A stretch of DNA of 6,270 nt, taken from assembly GCA_027297845.1 (NCBI GenBank), contig JAPUHG010000092.1:1-6270 (forward strand), read 5' to 3'. The DNA comes from Gammaproteobacteria bacterium (GTDB taxonomy: Bacteria > Pseudomonadota > Gammaproteobacteria > Steroidobacterales > MnTg04). Under the pieces are notes generated by a model. It worked only from the letters and a program-made list of their open reading frames with translations. It did no database searches and was not told the origin of the DNA. Below, piece by piece: positions 1-5,091 of this stretch (position 1 is its first letter; every line of letters starts with the position of its first letter). The translations under genes were made by a program, and so were the position numbers.

Positions 1-1
1 A

Positions 2-97
2 AATCTCGCGAAACGCGCGCGACGTAATATTCATGTCCTCGACGGTCGGGTAAGCAGCGGTGAACCCGATCTTCACCTCGCAACGGCCAACGCCTGA
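2..97 (+). CDS. ABC transporter ATP-binding protein, C-terminal end only (5' part outside window)
   Basis: The frame starting at base 2 is open to a TGA at 95-97 and encodes 31 residues beginning NLAKRARRNIHVLDGRV. This matches the region just after the H-loop histidine in MacB/LolD-type ATPases, where a stretch of the type 'HD..LAxRAxRxIxLxDGxI' closes the nucleotide-binding domain; the Walker motifs, signature and H-loop itself would lie upstream of the window. It ends 20 bases before the first of two permease genes in the same direction, which is the expected ATPase-permease arrangement. The protein would energise the two permeases from the cytoplasmic face of the inner membrane. The identification rests on a short tail plus context, so the family (MacB/LolD-like) is likely but not proven. 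Confidence 0.72.
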   Translation, partial: NLAKRARRNIHVLDGRVSSGEPDLHLATANA

Positions 98-106
98 GCA
101 ACCGTC

Positions 107-110
107 GGAG
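107..110 (+). promoter_or_regulatory. Ribosome binding site of permease A
   Basis: GGAG lies 7 bases upstream of the ATG at 118, inside the 20-base gap after the ATPase stop. It supports the ATG at 118 as the true start and translation from a shared operon transcript. Confidence 0.7.
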
Positions 111-117
111 AGCAAGC

Positions 118-1437
118 ATGTTTCGTTATTACCTGAAGCTCGGCATACTCAGCATTCGTAAGAATCCGGTCCTCAGTACACTGATGGTTGCTGCGATCGC
201 AACCGGTATCGGTGCATTCATGACCATCATCAATATTGACTACGTCATGAGCGGCAACCCGATTCCGCATCGCTCGGATGTGCTTTTTCACGTACAACTC
301 GACAACTGGGATCCGTACGAGGCCTATCACGATCCGGATATCCCACCCGATCAAACGACTTACCTCGATTCAAGGGCATTGATTGCTGCCGGCAAGGCGC
401 GGCGCCAGGTAGTGAGCTATCGCACCGGCCGCGTAATCGAGCCACAAGGCGAGGACCAGTTGCCGATCCAGGTCAGCAGTCGCAGCACATCGGCCGATTT
501 TTTCCCAATGTTCGACACGCCGTTCCTTTATGGCAGCGGGTGGGACAAAGCAGCAGATGACAATGTCGAATATGTCGTTGTCCTGGGCAAGGAAATTAAC
601 GAACAATTGTTTGGTGGCGAAGACTCAGTCGGGCGCACCGTCGTCATGAACGGCGATTCGTATCGCGTCACCGGCGTATTGGATAACTGGGAACCGATGC
701 CAAGGTTTTACGACGTTTCTAACGGCGCCTTCGACGAAATAGAAGGAGTGTTCTTGCCGTTTAGCGTGAGTATCGAGCTCGATTTAGATAGCAACGGCAA
801 TACCAGTTGCTGGAAAATGCCCGCGGAAGGCGGCCAGGAAGCCTTTTTGAATTCCGAATGCATCTGGATGCAGGTGTGGGTCGAGTTACACGGCGAAGAC
901 GAAGTGCAGGATTACCTGGCGTATCTTGACGCGTATGTCGAATCGCAAAAGGAATTGGGTCGCTTTCCGCGGCCGCTCAACAATCGCCTGAAGAATGTCA
1001 TGGAGTGGATGGACGACCAGGAAGTGGTCGAAGACGACGTCCAAGTCCTACTGGGGCTTGCGGGGCTATTCCTGGTAGTTTGCCTGCTCAATACGATTGG
1101 CCTTCTGCTCGCAAAAATCATGCGGCGCTCCGGTGATATCGGCTTGCGTCGTGCTCTTGGTGCATCGCGCCGAGCTGTATTCACCCAACACATCGTCGAA
1201 GCCGGGATGATCGGCCTGGCCGGTGGGGTTTTGGGTATCGGTATGACCTGGCTGGGCCTGCAGGGTATTGAAATACTCTATGGCGAGTTCGAATTCATCA
1301 GCCGGGTCATCGGCATGGACTGGGTCATAATTTTCGCCGCCGTCGGATTGGCATTGGTATCGGCATTGTCCGCTGCGATATATCCCACCTGGCGTGCCTG
1401 CAGCATCCACCCCGCCAGTCAACTCAAAACTCTTTAA
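118..1437 (+). CDS. MacB/FtsX-family ABC transporter permease (permease A)
   Basis: This 439-residue inner-membrane protein has the four-helix layout of MacB-type permeases without a fused ATPase. A cytoplasmic N-terminus leads to TM1 at about 18-40, a large periplasmic core domain at about 41-305, TM2 at about 308-333, TM3 at about 361-384 and TM4 at about 402-424. The cytoplasmic loop after TM2 carries the family hallmark DIGLRRALGAS (340-350), which contacts the ATPase, and the C-terminus has the usual 'hPA..L' ending (HPASQLKTL). MacB-type systems work by mechanotransmission across the inner membrane, typically exporting peptides, antibiotics or lipoproteins; the substrate here cannot be read from sequence. 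The periplasmic domain holds two cysteines, C231 and C248. The start is set by the GGAG 7 bases upstream. It follows an ATPase tail and precedes a second permease by 12 bases, implying a heterodimeric membrane unit. Confidence 0.9.
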   Translation: MFRYYLKLGILSIRKNPVLSTLMVAAIATGIGAFMTIINIDYVMSGNPIPHRSDVLFHVQLDNWDPYEAYHDPDIPPDQTTYLDSRALIAAGKARRQVVSYRTGRVIEPQGEDQLPIQVSSRSTSADFFPMFDTPFLYGSGWDKAADDNVEYVVVLGKEINEQLFGGEDSVGRTVVMNGDSYRVTGVLDNWEPMPRFYDVSNGAFDEIEGVFLPFSVSIELDLDSNGNTSCWKMPAEGGQEAFLNSECIWMQVWVELHGEDEVQDYLAYLDAYVESQKELGRFPRPLNNRLKNVMEWMDDQEVVEDDVQVLLGLAGLFLVVCLLNTIGLLLAKIMRRSGDIGLRRALGASRRAVFTQHIVEAGMIGLAGGVLGIGMTWLGLQGIEILYGEFEFISRVIGMDWVIIFAAVGLALVSALSAAIYPTWRACSIHPASQLKTL

Positions 1438-1439
1438 GC

Positions 1440-1444
1440 GGAGA
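1440..1444 (+). promoter_or_regulatory. Ribosome binding site of permease B
   Basis: GGAGA lies 5 bases upstream of the ATG at 1450, entirely within the 12-base gap between the two permease genes. It fixes the start and points to co-translation from one mRNA. Confidence 0.7.
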
Positions 1445-1449
1445 TATCC

Positions 1450-2667
1450 ATGGAATTCGGACCAATTTGGCGTGCCCTGTTGCAAAACAAGACGAGTTAC
1501 CTGCTGATTGCGCTGCAAATTGCGGTCACCATGGCCATCATGGTCAATGCGATCGGGATCATCCAGGAACGCTCGATTCTGATGACCCGCCCCAGCGGGG
1601 TCGATGAAGACAATCTCTTCTACCTGAACAGCACGGGCTTTACGCCCGATACCGACTATCAAGTGTTGGTTGCGGAAGACCTGGCAGCCATTCGCAACTT
1701 TCCCGGCGTCAGAAATGCTGTGAGCACCAACACCTTACCGCTGCAGGGCGGAGGCTGGTCCCAGGGAATGCAAATCGAGCCAGGAGAAGAAATCGAAAAA
1801 ACCACCGTTGCGCTTTTCTTCATGGACGAACATGGCATAGACACCTTTGGCGTCAACCTGATCGCGGGCCGCAATTTCACGCCGACCGAAGTCAACTGGT
1901 ATGACCCGAAGGATGAGAGGCGCTGGCCACCGCAAATCATCGTCAGCAAGGCCATGGCCGAGGAGTTTTTTCCGGATTTTTCTCCCGAGGAAACGGTCGG
2001 CAAGATTATCTATATCGAAAACGACCTGCCGCTGACGGTGATCGGTGTCATGGAACGGCTGCAGGCGCCATGGAAAAGCTGGTCCGGCGTTGAGCGAACG
2101 ATGTTGGTGCCGCAAAGACGTGGTGCCAGGTTTGCCCGCTATGTGATCCGCACGGAGCCCGGATATAGAGACGAGGTGATTCCACAAATCGAAAAAATGC
2201 TCGCGGAAAGCAACACGGGTCGGATTATCCGCCACACCAAAACCATGGATGAAGTACGCGCGCGAAGCTATCTTCAGGATTCGGCGATGATCAAGTTACT
2301 GATATTCATCGTCAGTCTGCTGACTGCCATCACCAGTCTCGGGATCGTCGGTCTGGCCAGTTTTAGCGTAGCGCGCAGGACCAAACAAATAGGCACCCGG
2401 CGTGCCCTGGGAGCAACCCGGTTGGCCATACAGCGCTACTTCATGCTGGAGAATTTTCTGATCAGCAGCGTAGGTGTAATCGGCGGGGCCATCCTCGCGG
2501 TCGGGTTGAATATCTGGATGGTGCAAACCTTCGAGTTGGCACCGATTGCCTGGTACCTTGTTCCGGCGGCAATGCTCAGCTTATGGATAATCGGGCAACT
2601 GGCTGTGTACGGGCCGGCGCGTCGCGCCAGCATGGTGTCACCGGCAGTCGCTACCCGGGCGGTGTGA
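1450..2667 (+). CDS. MacB/FtsX-family ABC transporter permease (permease B)
   Basis: This 405-residue protein has the same architecture as permease A but a clearly diverged sequence. TM1 is at about 16-38, the periplasmic core domain at about 40-280, TM2 at about 284-308, TM3 at about 337-361 and TM4 at about 374-396. The coupling loop after TM2 contains QIGTRRALGAT (323-333), parallel to DIGLRRALGAS in permease A, and the C-terminus has the expected 'SPAVATRAV' ending. The periplasmic part includes the usual MacB core pattern around 'GVNLIAGRNFTPTE' (134-147) and 'VGKIIYIENDLPLTVIGV' (193-210). Unlike permease A it has no cysteine at all. The gene begins 12 bases after permease A ends, with its own Shine-Dalgarno. 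The likely role is the second half of a heteromeric transporter powered by the upstream ATPase. A membrane-fusion or outer-membrane partner is not in this window. Confidence 0.9.
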   Translation: MEFGPIWRALLQNKTSYLLIALQIAVTMAIMVNAIGIIQERSILMTRPSGVDEDNLFYLNSTGFTPDTDYQVLVAEDLAAIRNFPGVRNAVSTNTLPLQGGGWSQGMQIEPGEEIEKTTVALFFMDEHGIDTFGVNLIAGRNFTPTEVNWYDPKDERRWPPQIIVSKAMAEEFFPDFSPEETVGKIIYIENDLPLTVIGVMERLQAPWKSWSGVERTMLVPQRRGARFARYVIRTEPGYRDEVIPQIEKMLAESNTGRIIRHTKTMDEVRARSYLQDSAMIKLLIFIVSLLTAITSLGIVGLASFSVARRTKQIGTRRALGATRLAIQRYFMLENFLISSVGVIGGAILAVGLNIWMVQTFELAPIAWYLVPAAMLSLWIIGQLAVYGPARRASMVSPAVATRAV

Positions 2668-2711
2668 GTAGTCATCGGTAGCGAACATTTTGTACTGGCC
2701 GTTGTCTTCTA

Positions 2712-2730
2712 GGTAACTGAACCCGTTACC
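2712..2730. repeat. Short inverted repeat in the leader of the metallopeptidase gene
   Basis: GGTAAC (2712-2717) and GTTACC (2725-2730) are perfect 6-base arms around a 7-base spacer. The right arm abuts the presumed ribosome binding site GGGAAG (2731-2736). It could be an operator for a dimeric regulator or a small RNA hairpin affecting translation. A 6-base match can arise by chance, so this is an observation and not a proven site. The rest of the 76-base gap (2668-2743) shows no convincing sigma-70 promoter and no T-tract terminator for the permease operon. Confidence 0.3.
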
Positions 2731-2736
2731 GGGAAG
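2731..2736 (+). promoter_or_regulatory. Probable ribosome binding site of the metallopeptidase gene
   Basis: GGGAAG lies 7 bases upstream of the ATG at 2744. It is an imperfect Shine-Dalgarno sequence but well spaced, and it agrees with a start that yields a complete signal peptide. Confidence 0.5.
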
Positions 2737-2743
2737 CCAACTC

Positions 2744-4153
2744 ATGCACGCCAAAAGGAACTCGGCCGCCGTTTATGTACAACTGATTCTCTTCGTCGCA
2801 CTGGGCTTGACCGGCATGAGCAACCCCAGCCACGCGACGAACGTCGCAACTTACAAGATAAAAGTCAGCCAGAACCTGCGCACGCTCGATGTCTCGGTAA
2901 CGCCGTCTCCGGGCTACACATTGTCGCGGTTGCGGCCCCTGTCACGAAATGCATGGAGTCGTTTGAACAAGAACAGCCTGCGCGGCCTGGCTATCCGCAG
3001 ATCGGGTCTGGTAGTAGCAACGGAAGCCGATTCCTACCATTACTCGGTGGATATCGGCGGTGGTTTCAACAGACGATCCTTTGGCAACTTCCTGGCTGGC
3101 AACAAAACCCGCATGACCGATTCCCGGGAGTGGTTCTGGGTGCCCGACGATTGGCAGGGAAACGAAACGATATCGGTAGAATTCGATATCCCCGACGGGT
3201 TGTCGGTCTCGGCTCCGTGGGAACCTATTTCAAACAATACCGAGGCTCCGGATGCGTCCGGTCATTTCCTCGCCCGTCCGGTGATGTTGTACAGACGAAG
3301 TGCCGTCTTATTCGGCCGACTCCAACTGACGCAGTTGGAATTACCTGGCGGCATGCTGAATGTCGCGGTTGCCACAAAAAACCCTGAAATAACGAATCGA
3401 TACGTCGCCTGGACAAAACGTATTGCCGACGCCGCCGTACAGGAATTCGGACATCTACCGGCAACCTCCACGCAGGTGGTCGTCATGCCCACCTGGTCCG
3501 CTGGCGGATCGGTACCCTGGGGCGAAGTGCGGCGAGGTAACGGATCGGGGGTGGTCCTCGTTCCCAATACCCGCGCGACAATGACCGAACTAATAGAGGA
3601 TTGGACCTTTTATCACGAATTTGCCCACCTGTTTCATCCTTTTCTTGGCAGCAAGGGACGCTGGATTGCGGAAGGATTCGCGAGTTATTACCAGAATATT
3701 CTACGAGCGCGGGCAGGGGTAATCACAGCCGACTACGCGTGGGAACGCATGGTGGCCGGTTTTGCTCGCGGCGAGGAACAAACTCGTAAGGGAAGAACGG
3801 TAGTCAATGGGGGTTTGATGCGAACCTACTGGACCGGTGCCGTCATGGCACTGGAACTCGACATAGAATTAAGAAAACGACGCGGCATGACGCTGGGCAA
3901 TGTGCTCGGTGAATTTTCAGCCTGCTGCCTGCCGGCATCGCGAACCTGGCGGCCGCGCAGATTCATGCAAAAACTCGATGAAATCAGCGATACCAAGCTG
4001 TTCACCAAAACCTACCGGGAATATTCGTCGGCCATGGATTTCCCGGACTACAGCGATCTATTGCATACACTGGATATTCGCAATTCTGCCGGCTCGCTTG
4101 CGTATGGCAAATCGGCTTTGCGCGATTCAATAATGCACGACTCCCGGTCGTAG
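2744..4153 (+). CDS. Exported M61-like (gluzincin) zinc metallopeptidase
   Basis: The 469-residue product opens with a Sec-type signal peptide: basic MHAKR, hydrophobic core at about 14-24, likely cleavage after SHA (A31). It should therefore act in the periplasm or outside the cell. Residues 35-200 look like a beta-rich N-terminal domain; 'SREWFWVPDDWQGNETISVEFDIP' (127-150 region) resembles the M61 N-domain. The catalytic site is HEFAH at 291-295 (zinc ligands H291 and H295, general base E292) with the third ligand in WIAEGFASYY (E310), a gluzincin pattern. Further on, TYWTGAVMALELDIELRKR (361-379) and the helical C-terminal part resemble the M61 segment after the active site, with Y362 a candidate catalytic tyrosine. 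The spacing between HEXXH and the glutamate is only 14 residues, shorter than I expect for M61, so Peptidase_MA-like is an alternative family label. M61 members are aminopeptidases acting on small N-terminal residues; the substrate here is unknown. The gene sits 76 bases after the transporter and may have its own promoter. Confidence 0.82.
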   Translation: MHAKRNSAAVYVQLILFVALGLTGMSNPSHATNVATYKIKVSQNLRTLDVSVTPSPGYTLSRLRPLSRNAWSRLNKNSLRGLAIRRSGLVVATEADSYHYSVDIGGGFNRRSFGNFLAGNKTRMTDSREWFWVPDDWQGNETISVEFDIPDGLSVSAPWEPISNNTEAPDASGHFLARPVMLYRRSAVLFGRLQLTQLELPGGMLNVAVATKNPEITNRYVAWTKRIADAAVQEFGHLPATSTQVVVMPTWSAGGSVPWGEVRRGNGSGVVLVPNTRATMTELIEDWTFYHEFAHLFHPFLGSKGRWIAEGFASYYQNILRARAGVITADYAWERMVAGFARGEEQTRKGRTVVNGGLMRTYWTGAVMALELDIELRKRRGMTLGNVLGEFSACCLPASRTWRPRRFMQKLDEISDTKLFTKTYREYSSAMDFPDYSDLLHTLDIRNSAGSLAYGKSALRDSIMHDSRS

Positions 4154-4168
4154 CCCTTCGCAAAAGCA

Positions 4169-4190
4169 GGCCGCGCAACCTGTCGCGGTC
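4169..4190 (+). other. GC-rich stem-loop after the metallopeptidase gene
   Basis: CCGCG (4171-4175) pairs with CGCGG (4184-4188) around an 8-base loop. The stem can extend outward by a G-T and a G-C pair (4169-4170 with 4189-4190), giving 7 pairs. It starts 15 bases after the TAG at 4151-4153. No T-run follows, so it is not a canonical intrinsic terminator; it could protect the 3' end of the mRNA or be incidental. The remainder of the 104-base gap to the next gene shows no convincing promoter. Confidence 0.3.
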
Positions 4191-4257
4191 CATATTCATG
4201 AGGTAGAGTTGGCTCAGGTCCAGGCTCTATTTGATCCCGATTCAAACGGTTGCGTTT

Positions 4258-5070
4258 ATGAAACAATCCAGATTGCTTGTAAACGCCGCGATGGTGAGCA
4301 TCGCCCTCCTCCTTTGTAGCTGCGGAACTTTGCCAAACGGCCGTGGCTGGGGTCAGGACGCGACCATCAAGCCAGGCTGGCAGAGAATACGAGAGTCGGC
4401 TGTGCATGCAGCGAAGTCACCCTATACCTGGGCGCCCCTGGCCGGCGCACTGTTGTTGCAAATTGATGATTGGGACAAAAATATTTCCGAGTGGGCGGTG
4501 GATAAGACGCCGTTGTTCGGCTCTCAACGATCCGCAGAGAACGCCAGCGATACGCTGAGAAGTCTTTCGGTTGCGGCATCGATTATCACGACCCTCGCCA
4601 CGCCCAGTGGCGACTCGTCGAGCGATTGGCTTGCGGCCAAGAGCAAGGGCATTGCCGTGGCAGCCGCCGCGAACCTGCTGGATGGCGGAGTGACCTCTAC
4701 CTTGAAGAACTGGACGGATAGAACCCGACCCGATGGCAGTGACGACAGGAGTTTCCCATCGGGACACAGCTCCGTTTCCGCGGTTAACGCCACACTCGCC
4801 GCTCGCAACCTGCAATCCATAGAGATGGGTACTAACTATCGACGAGCGATGGGAATAGGTTTTGGCTTGTTTGCAGGTGGTGCCGCATGGGCACGCGTTG
4901 AAGCCAACCTGCACTACCCGTCCGACGTGCTTGTCGGTGCGGCGCTGGGGCATTTTCTTGGTGCGTTTGTCAACGATGCGTTTTTGGGTCTTAATCGAAC
5001 AGATAACCAGTCAATCGACCTTTCACTGGCGCCAGAGCTGGTTTTGATTCAAATTCACCTGGTGTTTTGA
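4258..5070 (+). CDS. PAP2-superfamily phosphatase, probable lipoprotein
   Basis: This is a type 2 phosphatidic acid phosphatase-like enzyme that hydrolyses phosphate esters, usually of lipids such as undecaprenyl pyrophosphate, PA or lipid A. All three catalytic motifs are present: K-X6-RP (K150, R157, P158), PSGH (167-170, with H170 the general acid) and R-X5-H-X3-D (R213, H219 nucleophile, D223). I start at ATG 4258, giving 270 residues, because it begins a signal sequence MKQSRLLVNAAMVSIALLL with a lipobox-like LCSC (19-22, lipidated C22). An in-frame TTG at 4231 would add 9 residues ahead of it, and neither start has a strong Shine-Dalgarno. The hydrophobic segments (about 37-52, 90-107, 195-212, 225-242) are weak and Ala/Gly-rich, so true transmembrane spans are uncertain. 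The last residues alternate polar and hydrophobic and end in Phe. The gene lies 104 bases after the metallopeptidase and converges on the TPR gene. Confidence 0.87.
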   Translation: MKQSRLLVNAAMVSIALLLCSCGTLPNGRGWGQDATIKPGWQRIRESAVHAAKSPYTWAPLAGALLLQIDDWDKNISEWAVDKTPLFGSQRSAENASDTLRSLSVAASIITTLATPSGDSSSDWLAAKSKGIAVAAAANLLDGGVTSTLKNWTDRTRPDGSDDRSFPSGHSSVSAVNATLAARNLQSIEMGTNYRRAMGIGFGLFAGGAAWARVEANLHYPSDVLVGAALGHFLGAFVNDAFLGLNRTDNQSIDLSLAPELVLIQIHLVF

Positions 5071-5071
5071 A
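5048..5071. other. Weak imperfect hairpin at the convergent gene junction
   Basis: TTCAAA (5048-5053) and TTTGAA (5066-5071) flank an inner CACctgGTG-type palindrome (5057-5059 with 5062-5064 as the last closed arms). This makes an interrupted stem over the last codons of the PAP2 gene. The two convergent stops are only 21 bases apart, so a shared bidirectional terminator would be expected here. Neither strand shows a T-run after the stem, so terminator function is only a possibility. Confidence 0.2.
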
Positions 5072-5091
5072 ATTGCAGGACTCTTCTGGTA

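Noticed and set aside
1066..1662. 198-codon minus-strand open frame across the junction of the two permeases
   Set aside because: It is fully antisense to two well-supported membrane protein genes, has a low-complexity polar composition, no ribosome binding site I can see and no recognisable domain.
1735..2235. 166-codon minus-strand open frame inside permease B
   Set aside because: Antisense shadow of a conserved MacB-type domain; composition rich in Arg/His/Asp typical of a mirrored frame.
118..2667. LolC/LolE pair as the identity of the two permeases
   Set aside because: The general fold is shared, but the N-terminal Lol-type motifs I would expect are not visible; MacB-like is the safer label.
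2953..3387. 144-codon plus-strand frame overlapping the metallopeptidase
   Set aside because: Out-of-frame reading of a gene with a signal peptide and an intact catalytic site; no domain and an implausible Arg/Gly/Pro-rich composition.
4209..4233. Possible sigma-70 promoter (TTGGCT ... TATTTG) before the PAP2 gene
   Set aside because: The spacer is only 13 bases and the -10 match is poor.
4417..4953. 178-codon minus-strand open frame opposite the PAP2 gene
   Set aside because: It covers the catalytic motifs of the PAP2 gene on the other strand and has no recognisable domain.
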